From Flavobacterium sp. (GTDB lineage Bacteria > Bacteroidota > Bacteroidia > Flavobacteriales > Flavobacteriaceae), in the NCBI GenBank assembly GCA_010365135.1, contig JAAFGY010000015.1, positions 1 through 37,667 on the forward strand: DNA of 37,667 nt. Reading direction: 5' to 3'. Under the pieces are notes generated by a model. That model was not told the DNA's origin. It made no database searches and saw nothing but the letters and a program-made list of their open reading frames with translations. This document shows, in pieces, positions 1 to 8,364 of this stretch (its first letter is position 1; the number at the start of each line of letters is the position of its first letter). A program made the position numbers and the translations under genes.

Positions 1-584
1 CTTGATTCACATATATAACTATCATAGTATTACTATTCTATATTTTCTTAAAATCAATATCACAGTAATTGTATTGAAAAAATGTTTCGTATGTAATTTA
101 AATGTTAAATTATAGTTGTGTTAATAGCTTTTCCTAAATACTTGATAATCAGTTAACGTTAAATTAACATAGAATGTTTATAACTTTAGATAGAAAATTA
201 GAACTATTTCTTGTTTGTATCGATTAAAAACGTAATCCAAAACCGGAATGAAATAACCTAATTTAGTTTGGTGTATTTTTAGAAAAGTTATCGATAGAAA
301 AAACGTTATTGTTAACAAATTTTTATAGAAAACTTATTTACAAAAACAAACAATTTTTAATTATCAACAGTTGTTAATAGGTTTTTAAAATTACTTTAAA
401 ATGAACCTTTTAACCTCTTAAAACTATGTTAATAAATCAGTATAAAAAACTACAACTATAAAATTATACTTTTAAAAATAAACTTATTGTAACTATGAAC
501 ACGCTATAATAACCATTAAAAAATTAATTTAAATTTCTTTTTCTTTTTGTTGTTTTTAATAGATGTTGACAACTTCAAACAATT
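1..584. other. AT-rich intergenic stretch without a recognisable gene
   Basis: No credible coding frame is visible on either strand. The stretch is very AT-rich, with many short runs of A and T and several GTTAA/TTAAC words. One 9-mer at 361-369 (TTATCAACA) differs by one base from the classical DnaA box, and looser matches occur nearby, for example TTATTTACA around 336-344. This is too little to call an origin. The downstream gene at 585-818 is on the minus strand and ends toward this gap, so the gap holds its 3' flank. Confidence 0.5.
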
Positions 585-818
585 TTAAACAATTTCAAGA
601 TTGGTATTCAAATTATCCAGAATCTCTTGAACCCTTTCGAAATCATTTTTGTGAACTTTGAGATGAATTCCGCCGTAAGCAATACTAGCGAATGGATCAA
701 TTGAAATTAAATTTTCATTCTGAAACAAAAAAGGAATTCCTTCATTTTGTAAAATAGATTTTAAGACTATTATTTCGTGAGCAAAATTGAATATGCTAAT
801 GGTTTGAAAATCTTCCAT
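585..818 (-). CDS. DUF2007-type small protein
   Basis: A 77-residue protein that starts MEDFQTISIFNFAHEIIVLKS. It has the layout of the DUF2007 'putative signal transducing protein' family: an N-terminal helix that begins with a hydrophobic/aromatic stretch, a central glycine-containing strand (IAYGGIHLKV), and a C-terminal helix with valine and leucine repeats. Members are small cytoplasmic alpha/beta proteins resembling the PII/ACT type; their biochemical role is not established. The gene stands alone and is divergent from the RNase R gene at 927. A good Bacteroidetes -7 box lies 22 bases upstream of the ATG. The family call comes from length and pattern only. Confidence 0.7.
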   Translation of the reverse strand: MEDFQTISIFNFAHEIIVLKSILQNEGIPFLFQNENLISIDPFASIAYGGIHLKVHKNDFERVQEILDNLNTNLEIV

Positions 819-840
819 TTTATAAATTTTTATAAAGATA

Positions 841-848
841 CAAAGTTA
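841..848 (-). promoter_or_regulatory. -7 promoter box for the DUF2007 gene
   Basis: Read on the minus strand the bases are TAACTTTG, an exact match to the Bacteroidetes primary sigma -7 consensus TAnnTTTG. The box lies 22 bases before the ATG of the minus-strand gene ending at 585. No clear TTG -33 element is seen at the usual distance upstream. Confidence 0.5.
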
Positions 849-926
849 TATTTTAGATAAATCTTCCTGCTTAATACTATAAATATTAATACTTCTTCGT
901 AATTTTATACTTTTAAGAAAACAATT

Positions 927-3107
927 ATGAGTAAAAATTTGAGAAAACCAGAAAATAAAGAAAAAGACTTTTCTAACAAAATTATAAAGATATTATCACA
1001 AAATTCCAATAAAGCATTTAACTACAAGCAAATAGCTACTCTTTTAGAAAAAGATGACACTAAAAGCAGAAACGAAATCATCCGAGATTTAAAAATTCTG
1101 GCTTCTTCAAAAAAAATAACAGAAAAAGAACCAGGAAAATATCTTATAAAAGCTTTAAGTCAAGATTATTACGAAGGAAAAATAGATATGACAGGGCGAA
1201 AAACTGCTTATTTTGTTTGTCCAGAATTAGAAGAAGACGTTTTTATTCCCACCAATAATTTGAATAGAGCTTTAGACAAAGACACTGTAAAAGTCTATGT
1301 TTACAATCGTAGAAAAGGACGAAGACCAGAAGGCGAAGTAATTGAAGTGGTCGAAAGAGCTAAAACAGTTTTTGTTGGAGTGATTGATATTCAAAAGAAT
1401 TTTGCTTTTGTATCTACCGCCAATCCTAAAATGTACACCGATATTTTTATTCCAAAAGATAAATTAGGCGAAGCGGAACAAGGAGATGTGGTTTTGGTTC
1501 ATATTGAAGATTGGCCAAAAAGAGCCGATAGTCCTTTTGGTTCTGTAGTAAAAACACTTGGAAAACCTGGAGAACACGATACCGAAATTCACGCTATTTT
1601 GGCAGAATATGGTTTACCGGCAGAATTTCCAGTAGAAGTAGAGGTTTTTGCCCAAAAAATTGACACTTCAATTACGGAAGAAGAAATTAAAAATCGTCGT
1701 GATATGCGTGATACTTTGACTTTCACGATAGATCCAAAAGATGCCAAAGATTTTGATGATGCTTTGTCTTTCAAAAAGTTAGAAAATGGACATTACGAAA
1801 TTGGAGTTCATATTGCCGATGTTTCCTATTATCTTCAAGAAGGAACGATTCTGGATGATGAAGCCTATCAGCGCGCGACTTCGGTGTATTTGGTAGATAG
1901 AGTTGTGCCAATGTTACCCGAAGTTTTGTCTAATTTTGCGTGTTCATTGCGTCCGCAAGAAGAGAAATATACTTTTTCGGCTATTTTTGAAATTACCGAA
2001 ACCGCTCAAGTGGTCAATCAATGGTTTGGAAGAACGGTGATTTTTTCGGATCAGCGATTTGCTTACGAAGAAGCGCAATACATCATAGAAACGAAAGACA
2101 ACACTATTCCGGCTGAAATTTCAATCACTGGAAGTTCTTATCAAGTTTCGGATGAAATTGTTGCAGCAACGCTTAAAATGCAAGATTTAGCCAAAGTGTT
2201 ACGTAGAAACAGAATGAACAATGGCGCAATTTCTTTTGATAAAGTGGAAGTAAAATTTAATTTAGATGCAGAAGGAGAACCAGAAGGAGTTTACTTTAAA
2301 GTTTCAAAAGATGCCAATCATTTGATTGAAGAATTTATGCTTTTGGCCAATAGAAAAGTGGCGGAATACATTGGAAAACAAAAGAAAACTTTTATTTATA
2401 GAATTCACGATGAACCGAATGAAGATAAATTAATAGCCATGCAAACTGTAATTGCAAAATTTGGTTACAAAATAGATTTCAGAAACAAAGGCGATATTTC
2501 TAAATCTTTGAATGCTTTAATGGTGGAAGTGAATGGTAAAAAAGAGCAGAATTTAATTGATACTTTGGCGATTAGAACAATGAGCAAAGCCAAATATTCG
2601 ACGGATAATATTGGTCATTATGGTTTGGCTTTTGATTATTACAGTCATTTTACATCGCCAATTCGTCGTTATCCTGATGTTATGGTGCATCGATTATTGC
2701 AATTTTATTTGGATGGAGGAAAATCGGTTGATGAAGAAAAATACGAAGCAAAATGTTTGCACTCTTCTACAATGGAAGGTTTAGCGTCGAATGCGGAGCG
2801 AGATTCTATCAAATATATGCAAGTTAAATATATGCAAAATCACAATGATCAGGAATTTTTAGGAGTAATTTCAGGTGTAACCGAATGGGGAATTTTCGTT
2901 GAAATTATCGAAAATAAATGTGAAGGAATGGTTAGAATTCGTGAAATTAAAGACGATTATTACACCTTCGACGAAAAGCAATATGCGTTGGTTGGAGCCA
3001 CAACAAAAACCTTGTTACAATTAGGTGACGAGATTTACGTTAAAGTAAAAAATGCCGATTTAGTTAAAAAACAATTGGATTTTAATTTTATAAGAAGGAA
3101 TGAATAA
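927..3107 (+). CDS. rnr: Ribonuclease R
   Basis: A 726-residue RNase II/RNB-family exoribonuclease, which degrades structured RNA 3' to 5' in the cytoplasm and takes part in rRNA and mRNA turnover. Visible domains in order: an N-terminal winged-helix-like segment (about residues 15-75), two cold-shock/OB domains (about 80-225), the RNB catalytic domain (about 255-590) and a C-terminal S1 domain (about 640-722). The catalytic signature TIDPKDAKDFDDAL at residues 267-280 supplies the metal-binding aspartates (D269, D275, D277, D278). HFTSPIRRYPDVMVHR is the other hallmark of the RNB domain. Length is normal for Bacteroidetes RNase R. The ATG chosen is the first in the frame and gives a complete N-terminus. 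It is a chromosomal gene, not part of the prophage. Confidence 0.97.
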   Translation: MSKNLRKPENKEKDFSNKIIKILSQNSNKAFNYKQIATLLEKDDTKSRNEIIRDLKILASSKKITEKEPGKYLIKALSQDYYEGKIDMTGRKTAYFVCPELEEDVFIPTNNLNRALDKDTVKVYVYNRRKGRRPEGEVIEVVERAKTVFVGVIDIQKNFAFVSTANPKMYTDIFIPKDKLGEAEQGDVVLVHIEDWPKRADSPFGSVVKTLGKPGEHDTEIHAILAEYGLPAEFPVEVEVFAQKIDTSITEEEIKNRRDMRDTLTFTIDPKDAKDFDDALSFKKLENGHYEIGVHIADVSYYLQEGTILDDEAYQRATSVYLVDRVVPMLPEVLSNFACSLRPQEEKYTFSAIFEITETAQVVNQWFGRTVIFSDQRFAYEEAQYIIETKDNTIPAEISITGSSYQVSDEIVAATLKMQDLAKVLRRNRMNNGAISFDKVEVKFNLDAEGEPEGVYFKVSKDANHLIEEFMLLANRKVAEYIGKQKKTFIYRIHDEPNEDKLIAMQTVIAKFGYKIDFRNKGDISKSLNALMVEVNGKKEQNLIDTLAIRTMSKAKYSTDNIGHYGLAFDYYSHFTSPIRRYPDVMVHRLLQFYLDGGKSVDEEKYEAKCLHSSTMEGLASNAERDSIKYMQVKYMQNHNDQEFLGVISGVTEWGIFVEIIENKCEGMVRIREIKDDYYTFDEKQYALVGATTKTLLQLGDEIYVKVKNADLVKKQLDFNFIRRNE

Positions 3108-3142
3108 ACGTTTTTACAGTTAAATAATTAAATTTTATAAAA

Positions 3143-3808
3143 ATGAAAAAAATAATTTTAATCGTTTTTGTGATGATTTCACAAGTAAATTTTGGTCAAA
3201 CTACTATCAAATTAGAAAATTTTGATGAATTAAAAGTCTTTGATCAGTTGAATGTAACTTTAATTCCATCGAATGAAAATAAAGTAATTGTTAGTGGAAA
3301 AAATGAAAGTAACTTCGAAACCGTTAATAAAAATGGAGTTCTAAAACTAAGAATGTCTGTCACTAAAATGTTGTCTGGCGAAGATACTAAAGTGACTTTA
3401 TACTTTAAAAATATTGATAATATTGATGCTAACGAAGGAAGTATCGTGAGTTGTAAGGACGTTTTTAAACAAACCACCATGGAATTATATGCACAAGAAG
3501 GAGCTAAAATTGATGTTGAATTAGATGTAGAAAATGTAACTTCAAAATTATATTCTGCTGGAATAATTAATCTTTATGGTAAAGCAGTTACTCAAAAAGT
3601 TAGTATTACTACGGGTGGAATTTTTTATGCCAAAGATTTAGCAACATCGCAAACTACTGTTAGTGTTTCAGCTGGTGGAAGTGCTGAAGTCAATGCAACA
3701 ACTTTGGTAGATGCAAAAGTTAAAGCAGGTGGAAGTATTACTATTTATGGTAAACCAAAACAAATCAAGCAAGAAACCTTTGCTGGCGGAACTATTACAG
3801 AAAAATAA
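3143..3808 (+). CDS. Secreted DUF2807 / head GIN domain protein
   Basis: A 221-residue exported protein. The first 18 or so residues (MKKIILIVFVMISQVNFG, followed by QTT) form a signal peptide with a likely cleavage after the glycine. The rest is an all-beta, repetitive segment, with the pattern FDELKVFDQLNVTLIPS near the start and later turns such as GGSAEVNA, KAGGSITIYG and FAGGTITEK. That is the usual build of the DUF2807 'putative auto-transporter adhesin, head GIN' domain of Bacteroidetes, a predicted beta-helix of the periplasm or cell surface with no proven function. It lies 35 bases after rnr on the same strand and may be co-transcribed. A terminator-like hairpin follows. Confidence 0.85.
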   Translation: MKKIILIVFVMISQVNFGQTTIKLENFDELKVFDQLNVTLIPSNENKVIVSGKNESNFETVNKNGVLKLRMSVTKMLSGEDTKVTLYFKNIDNIDANEGSIVSCKDVFKQTTMELYAQEGAKIDVELDVENVTSKLYSAGIINLYGKAVTQKVSITTGGIFYAKDLATSQTTVSVSAGGSAEVNATTLVDAKVKAGGSITIYGKPKQIKQETFAGGTITEK

Positions 3809-3811
3809 TTA

Positions 3812-3846
3812 TCTTCCCCAGAATTCTTTCGGGAAATTATTTTTTA
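3812..3846 (+). terminator. Probable rho-independent terminator after the GIN-domain gene
   Basis: TTCCC pairs with GGGAA across an 11-base loop, and a T-rich tail (ATTATTTTTTAAT) follows. The stem is only about five perfect pairs plus weak AT pairs at its base. It lies just after the stop codon at 3808, where an operon end is expected. Confidence 0.5.
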
Positions 3847-3883
3847 ATTATAGTATTGATCTCAATTTTTTAAAGTTTTTTTA

Positions 3884-4561
3884 ATGATAAATGATATTTT
3901 ATCGGGTATTCCTTGGGGAATTTTTTTAAGTTTTATGGTTGGCCCTGTATTTTTTATATTATTGGAAACCAGTATTATAAAAGGGTTTAGAGCAGCTTTA
4001 GTATTTGACTTAGGTGTTGTTTTAGGTGATATTTTATTTATCTCCATTGCATATATTGGTAGTTATCGATTGATAACAAGTCTTAAAGATAATTCCGCTC
4101 TTTTTATGTTTGGAGGAATATTGATGCTAGCTTATGGTTTGATTTCTTACATCAGTTTACACAAAGAAAAGAAAATAAACATTCATAAAATTGACAACGA
4201 AATTATCAGAAAAAATTATATTGGTTTATTTGTAAAGGGCTTTTTTCTGAACATTATCAACATTGGAGTTTTGGGATTTTGGTTGGCTGTAATTATTTCG
4301 GTTGGACCAAAATTAGAAATGCAAAACTCCAGAATGTTAACTTTTTTTGCTTCAGTAATTATAACTTATGTAATGGTTGATTGCATTAAAATATTATTAG
4401 CCAAGCAATTAAAAAACAAAATGACACCAACAAATATTCTAAAAATCAAAAAAGGAATCAGTATTGTTTTAATGATTTTCGGAATTGCTTTAATCATTCA
4501 AGGTTGGTTTCCAAAAGAAAAGGAGAAGTTGAAAGATGCTTTGGAGAGGATTGATAAATAG
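3884..4561 (+). CDS. LysE-family transporter (RhtB-like exporter)
   Basis: A 225-residue inner-membrane protein with about six hydrophobic segments: near residues 5-28, 38-58, 65-88, 112-140, 145-165 and 188-208. The start, GIPWGIFLSFMVGPVFFILLE, contains the GP pair in the first membrane helix that is typical of LysE/RhtB amino-acid exporters. The family exports amino acids or related small molecules by proton exchange; the substrate cannot be read from the sequence. The C-terminus is lysine/glutamate-rich and cytoplasmic. It is the last clearly chromosomal gene before the prophage. Confidence 0.85.
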   Translation: MINDILSGIPWGIFLSFMVGPVFFILLETSIIKGFRAALVFDLGVVLGDILFISIAYIGSYRLITSLKDNSALFMFGGILMLAYGLISYISLHKEKKINIHKIDNEIIRKNYIGLFVKGFFLNIINIGVLGFWLAVIISVGPKLEMQNSRMLTFFASVIITYVMVDCIKILLAKQLKNKMTPTNILKIKKGISIVLMIFGIALIIQGWFPKEKEKLKDALERIDK

Positions 4562-4631
4562 AATTTAAAATTATGGAATAAGCCGCTCAAATAGTATGGG
4601 CTATTAAACAATAGTTCTAATTAATACTAAT

Positions 4632-4690
4632 ATAAAAAAGGTCGAAAAAGCCAATAAAATCAATACTTCACAATAAAAAAGGTCGAAAAA
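4632..4690. repeat. Two direct 18-bp repeats, candidate transposase end-binding sites
   Basis: ATAAAAAAGGTCGAAAAA occurs perfectly at 4632-4649 and again at 4673-4690, a period of 41 bp or about four helical turns. Repeated, helically phased sites near the left end are what a MuA-type transposase binds. No copy, direct or inverted, is seen at the right of the window, consistent with the right end lying beyond it. The assignment to transposase binding is inference; they could instead be operators. Confidence 0.4.
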
Positions 4691-4720
4691 TGCGCATAAC
4701 AAAACTTCCTTTTTATAACC

Positions 4721-4823
4721 ATTAACTACCATTTTACTACCATTGAATTAGCCTTTAAATGCCTTTGTGGGCGATTAACTACCACCGCAGGGTATATATA
4801 TACTTAAAGCTACCATTTACAAG
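4721..4823. repeat. Cluster of CTACCATT-type direct repeats
   Basis: Words of the form (AA)CTACCATT recur at least four times between about 4721 and 4823: AACCATT, ACTACCATT twice in tandem, AACTACCACC and GCTACCATT. Such spaced heptamer-to-nonamer repeats resemble protein-binding sites at element ends. Whether they belong to the Mu-like phage or to an older element or the host cannot be told. Confidence 0.35.
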
Positions 4824-4850
4824 GGATTTAAAGCTTATTTAAACATTATT

Positions 4851-4877
4851 TAGCCTCATTTATTGGGGCTTTTTTTA
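4851..4877 (+). terminator. Rho-independent terminator near the left end
   Basis: AGCCTC pairs with GGGGCT (one T-G wobble) around an ATTTATT loop and is followed by a run of seven T. It points rightward. No gene immediately upstream needs it, so it may shield the repressor region from transcription entering from the host LysE side. Confidence 0.5.
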
Positions 4878-4913
4878 TGGGTATTTGTTGCATACAGAAA
4901 AATAGCCAAAAAA

Positions 4914-4948
4914 CTATATTCTACTCTATATTCTACTTTATATTCTAC
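4914..4948. repeat. Triple TATATTCTAC repeat
   Basis: Three near-identical words of about ten bases (TATATTCTAC, TATATTCTAC, TATATTCTAC with CT/TT spacers) stand in tandem with a period of about 12 bases, followed by ATAAGTAC. The tandem phasing suggests a binding site for a repeat-recognising protein such as the repressor or transposase. Confidence 0.35.
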
Positions 4949-5130
4949 ATAAGTACATTTTTAATAATTACTTTAAGCAAGTATAATAGTGTTTTAAAGG
5001 CGTTTTTTGCTTAAAAACAACAAACTCAATGTACTTAATATTAATAATAAAAACACATAATTTTATATAATCAATTGATTTGTAGGTAATTGTGTAGATT
5101 CAATTAAATGTGTTATTTCAAAAAAACATA

Positions 5131-5841
5131 CTATTCCAACCTTATTACTCCCATTACGATTGCAATTGATCTAATATCTTGTCGATGTAGTTCAAAAGGA
5201 TCATAACTTTTATTATCACTTACAATTAGTATGTGATCTTCATCGGTTGCTTTGCATACACGTTTAATTAAGACACCTTGCTCCGTATCTAAAACATATA
5301 CTTTGTTCCATTGAAAAAAAGTGTCTAGCGGCAAGTGTTTACAAGCAACTATATCTCCACTATTGTATTTTGGATACATAGAACTGCCTCGAACTCCAAT
5401 CAAATAATCTGAACCTTTAAATGTAGGCACGATAAAACGTTCAGTATCATACTCCATTACTTGAACATCCCCAGAAGCAAAACCAGCCATAGCTTCTACC
5501 GGAATTAAAGGTATTCCAATATCTTTTTTATGGTCTTCTTCTTTTGGTTCAATGATTTTGTTTGGATGTATATTGTTTTCAATATAAACTTGTTTACTAT
5601 CTTCTTCGTTTCTCAAAACATTACCTATTTCATTTACTATCCACATTTTTACAAGTCTCCTGTCTAATTTACACAAACGATTAACGAAATCCGCCGGCAA
5701 AGGCACTTTCCCGTTGAGTACTTGTGAAAATGACGATTTATTCTTATATCCCATTAGTAAGCCTATTTCCTCTTGGTTTTTGGCAATTCCTAGACTAATT
5801 AAGGTTTTAACTGCTATTTTAATTCTTTGTAATTCAGTCAT
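5131..5841 (-). CDS. Phage repressor with LexA-like S24 peptidase domain
   Basis: A 236-residue cI/LexA-type repressor that would keep the prophage silent and be cleaved on RecA activation. Residues 5-45 form a helix-turn-helix (IAKNQEEIGLLMGYKNKSSFS), in the style of Bacteroidetes phage regulators. Residues about 108-236 are the S24 domain: a self-cleavage Ala-Gly pair at 119-120 in EAMAGFASGD, the nucleophile Ser154 in GVRGSSMYP, and the general-base Lys193 in VLIKRV. Mu's own repressor c is not a LexA-type protein, so this phage looks SOS-inducible, unlike Mu. It is divergent from the Ner-like gene at 5933, with two direct repeats in the gap. Confidence 0.9.
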   Translation of the reverse strand: MTELQRIKIAVKTLISLGIAKNQEEIGLLMGYKNKSSFSQVLNGKVPLPADFVNRLCKLDRRLVKMWIVNEIGNVLRNEEDSKQVYIENNIHPNKIIEPKEEDHKKDIGIPLIPVEAMAGFASGDVQVMEYDTERFIVPTFKGSDYLIGVRGSSMYPKYNSGDIVACKHLPLDTFFQWNKVYVLDTEQGVLIKRVCKATDEDHILIVSDNKSYDPFELHRQDIRSIAIVMGVIRLE

Positions 5842-5859
5842 ATAAAAAATAATGTAAAA

Positions 5860-5902
5860 AAGTTTATATTTTAATAGCGTAAATACTAAACAAGTTTATA
5901 TA
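5860..5902. promoter_or_regulatory. Early operator: two AAGTTTATAT direct repeats
   Basis: AAGTTTATAT occurs at 5860-5869 and 5893-5902 in the 91-base gap between the repressor and the Ner-like gene. The copies are 33 bp apart, about three helical turns. The second overlaps the -7 box of the rightward promoter. This is the expected place for sites bound by the repressor and/or the Ner-like protein; which one binds is not known. Confidence 0.45.
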
Positions 5903-5906
5903 TTTG
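5899..5906 (+). promoter_or_regulatory. -7 box of the early (transposition) promoter
   Basis: TATATTTG matches the Bacteroidetes -7 consensus TAnnTTTG and is followed by C, as is common. It lies 27 bases before the ATG of the Ner-like gene and overlaps one operator-like repeat. It would drive the Ner, transposase and MuB genes. The -33 element is not obvious. Confidence 0.6.
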
Positions 5907-5932
5907 CTCCAACAACAAGAACAAACAAAGCA

Positions 5933-6136
5933 ATGGACAAATCTAATAAAAAAAGTAGTGAAAAATGGAATACAAGTGCATTAAACGCACTAGCCACAAA
6001 ATATAGCTTCTCTACCCGCTATATAAAGCAATGTGTTACCGGAGACCGAACCCCAATTTTTGCCGACAGGATAAAAGCAGAATATATCGAACTAAAAAAC
6101 AATCTGGACAACCTTTTAAACAATGATAAATTATGA
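5933..6136 (+). CDS. Ner/Cro-like small DNA-binding protein
   Basis: A 67-residue basic protein, the first gene of the rightward early operon, in the position of Mu ner. A helix-turn-helix pattern is visible: SALNALATKYSFSTRYIKQCVTGDR, where ALATKYSFSTRYIKQCV fits helix, turn and recognition helix. In Mu, Ner dampens early and repressor transcription. The equivalent role is inferred from size, position and the motif. Its stop overlaps the ATG of the next small frame at 6133 (ATGA). Confidence 0.6.
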   Translation: MDKSNKKSSEKWNTSALNALATKYSFSTRYIKQCVTGDRTPIFADRIKAEYIELKNNLDNLLNNDKL

Positions 6137-6252
6137 AAACCAAAATCATCCACCACGTGAACGAAGATTTCACAACCGAAATAATCGAAACCATCAGCCT
6201 TAAAGGCGGGAAAATAGTAAGTGTCTCATTTAGTGAAACTCTTAAACTTTAA
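6133..6252 (+). CDS. 39-residue hypothetical phage protein
   Basis: A short frame beginning MKTKIIHHVNEDFTTEIIET and ending SFSETLKL. Its ATG overlaps the stop of the Ner-like gene by ATGA, typical of translational coupling in phage operons. The peptide is predicted to be mostly beta-strand and has no recognisable motif. No function can be assigned. The coupling and normal codon use are the reasons to believe it is translated. Confidence 0.45.
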   Translation: MKTKIIHHVNEDFTTEIIETISLKGGKIVSVSFSETLKL

Positions 6253-6315
6253 TTAAACTCCCGAGCGGCACACTCCTAGTTTCGAGTACTGGGCGGGAAC
6301 AAATAAAAATACAAT

Positions 6316-8346
6316 ATGGCTTTCAAATATTCAAATAACATAGTCGCTGTTGAAATAGACGAGCTAGTTCCAAGATTTTGGACTTACAAAAATCTATATC
6401 AAGAGTTGTGGAGATATAAAGATAAACCTTTTGGAATTAAACGTATTGAAGGTGCTTTCAAGGAAGGCAAACAATTAATAGATTTTGACAGTCTAAAAAT
6501 TCAAATTCAAGAAGCTATTGGAGACCCGAGACGTGTTGATAATCCTCTTGAAAATTATTTTGAATTTGATGCGGATGCCGTTCGCTATTATTCAAGATTC
6601 AAACGTGCCGGTAATTCATTAGAAGGCGATGAGCAAAAAAGATATATTGTTAATGCCAGCGTGATGAAAGCAGTAATGAAATTAGAGCAAGCACGCACGC
6701 AGGAACGCATTAATCTAAAAGGATCATTAAGAGGTATTACAGCTACTCTAGTTAAAGATGTCGAAAATTTCAACAATAATCTTTTAGTAAATCATAAGTC
6801 TTCACACAATCTTCCAGCAAGTGAAAAGCAGTTTAAAAAGGTTTTAAATGCTTGTAAAATGGATTTGTATTATCCACTTATTAAAGATCCAGAAGGCGGT
6901 AAAATTAATAACGCACGTAAAGTGGACGATCAAACGGAAATGATTTTTAATGGACTTTTCAAAAACCAACTGCACAAGCCTACATCTACAGAAGTAGCTC
7001 GTAGTTATGATTCTTTCCTGAATGGTTATGCAGAAGTTTACAATGAAGCTACGGGCGAGCTGTATGATCCCAAAGATTTTAAATCATTGTCGAATGCTAC
7101 GATTATAAGCTACATCAACAAATGGGAAAATAAAATAGCAACTCATAAAGCAAGAAGTGGCGACCGTCAGGTTTATATGGGTAATTTCAAGCCACACCAT
7201 CAAATGGATTTGCCTACGCTAGCGGGTTCAATAATTTCAATTGATGACAGACAACCGCCTTTTGTGTACAATACAAAGAATGATAGAGTTTGGTTCTATT
7301 TGGGTGTTGATATTGCCTCACAATGCTTTACAACGTTTGTTTATGGCAAAACCAAAGAGGGAATTATCGTTGATTTTTATCGCCAAATGGTTAGAAATTA
7401 TACTGAATGGGGTTTTTGTTTGCCTCACGAACTGGAATGTGAAAGCTCGCTAAATAGCAGTTTTAAAGATACTTTATTGCGTCCGGGCAATATGTTTCAG
7501 GAGATTAAAATCGAAGCCAATAACGCCCGTGGAAAGTACATTGAGCGTATGAACGGAAAACTTCGCTACGAAGTGGAAAAAAGCGCATCGGGTTGGTTGG
7601 CCAGACCGACTGCAAAATCCGAAGCCAATCAGTTAAGTGCTGCCAAAAAAACAATCATTCCGTATGAAATATTAGTAAACGAAAGGCTTTTAGAACTCGA
7701 ACAATGGAACAATAGCCCACATCCTGAACACAAATTAATGAGCCGTTGGGATTATTTCGAGAAAAACCAAAATCCAAACTTAAAATCTACGAACTGGCAG
7801 GGAATTCTCCCAACCATAGGCTACAAAACACCAACCTCTTGTAATGGCGGTTATGTGAAGCTTCAAGGTAAAAAAAGAGCCATTGCAGACGATGGAAAAA
7901 TACTAACAGGCGAAGCTTTGATACAGCAAATGAGAGTAATTGAAGGTAAAGAGTTTGATGTCTATTGGATTGATGGAAATGACGGTGAAGTGTTGAAAGC
8001 ATTGGTTTATATGAACGATAAATTCATTTGTGAAGTGATGGAAATGCCTCGATACAATCGTGCAACCATCGAAAGAACCGAAGCTGATAGTAAAGCCTTA
8101 AAATTACAATCGGCTTATGTTATGTCGGTTGATGCTTTTGAAAAACGCCAAAGAAACCGCATTGACTCCATTCAAATTATTGACAATACCCCGAAAACGG
8201 TTAACTCCAATTTCAAAATTCCAAATCTGAAACGATATACACCAGAGGCAGAACCTGTAGAAGTATTTGCCGACGAAGACCAAGACGATGATTTAGTTTA
8301 CATACCAAAACCAACAGCCGCCACAGGATGGCGAGCTAATTTTTAA
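6316..8346 (+). CDS. MuA-type DDE transposase
   Basis: A 676-residue transposase with the size and layout of phage Mu A, the enzyme that cuts the phage ends and joins them to target DNA during integration and replicative transposition. The N-terminal 290 residues would be DNA-binding and linker domains. The RNase H-like core begins near residue 303: SIISIDDRQPPF supplies the first acid (D310/D311), WFYLGVDIASQ forms the next core strand, and NARGKYIERMNGKLR supplies the final glutamate (E410). The second acid is not in the usual DNG context; the best candidates are in HELECESSLN (E372, E374 or E376), which would give roughly 35-residue spacing to E410. Residues after 480 match the mu-transposase C-terminal beta-barrel and tail region, including an acidic EVFADEDQDDD segment that could contact the MuB-type ATPase encoded next. 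Confidence 0.92.
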   Translation: MAFKYSNNIVAVEIDELVPRFWTYKNLYQELWRYKDKPFGIKRIEGAFKEGKQLIDFDSLKIQIQEAIGDPRRVDNPLENYFEFDADAVRYYSRFKRAGNSLEGDEQKRYIVNASVMKAVMKLEQARTQERINLKGSLRGITATLVKDVENFNNNLLVNHKSSHNLPASEKQFKKVLNACKMDLYYPLIKDPEGGKINNARKVDDQTEMIFNGLFKNQLHKPTSTEVARSYDSFLNGYAEVYNEATGELYDPKDFKSLSNATIISYINKWENKIATHKARSGDRQVYMGNFKPHHQMDLPTLAGSIISIDDRQPPFVYNTKNDRVWFYLGVDIASQCFTTFVYGKTKEGIIVDFYRQMVRNYTEWGFCLPHELECESSLNSSFKDTLLRPGNMFQEIKIEANNARGKYIERMNGKLRYEVEKSASGWLARPTAKSEANQLSAAKKTIIPYEILVNERLLELEQWNNSPHPEHKLMSRWDYFEKNQNPNLKSTNWQGILPTIGYKTPTSCNGGYVKLQGKKRAIADDGKILTGEALIQQMRVIEGKEFDVYWIDGNDGEVLKALVYMNDKFICEVMEMPRYNRATIERTEADSKALKLQSAYVMSVDAFEKRQRNRIDSIQIIDNTPKTVNSNFKIPNLKRYTPEAEPVEVFADEDQDDDLVYIPKPTAATGWRANF

Positions 8347-8364
8347 CCCAAAAAAAGCAAAAGA

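Larger units (their letters stand above)
4562..5130. other. Prophage left-end region without genes
   Basis: This 569-base gap between the LysE gene and the minus-strand phage repressor holds no credible gene. In Mu the left end lies in the corresponding place, upstream of a leftward repressor, and carries transposase-binding sites. Three repeat sets are visible and listed separately: two copies of an 18-mer around GGTCGAAAAA, four or more CTACCATT-like words (4721-4823), and three TATATTCTAC-like words (4914-4948). The exact host/phage junction cannot be fixed, because the right end is not in the window. Confidence 0.5.

Noticed and set aside
4721..4823. Attachment-site arms for a tyrosine integrase
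   Set aside because: No integrase gene is present, and the element has its own DDE transposase; the repeats are kept only as unassigned binding-site candidates.
6253..6315. A terminator or RNA in the gap before the transposase, with CCCG and CGGG words
   Set aside because: Only four bases pair at each end across a long loop, and no T-run follows; this is too weak to call.
7787..8002. Minus-strand frame inside the transposase gene
   Set aside because: It is a shadow of a clearly coding plus-strand sequence, with no promoter or conserved features.
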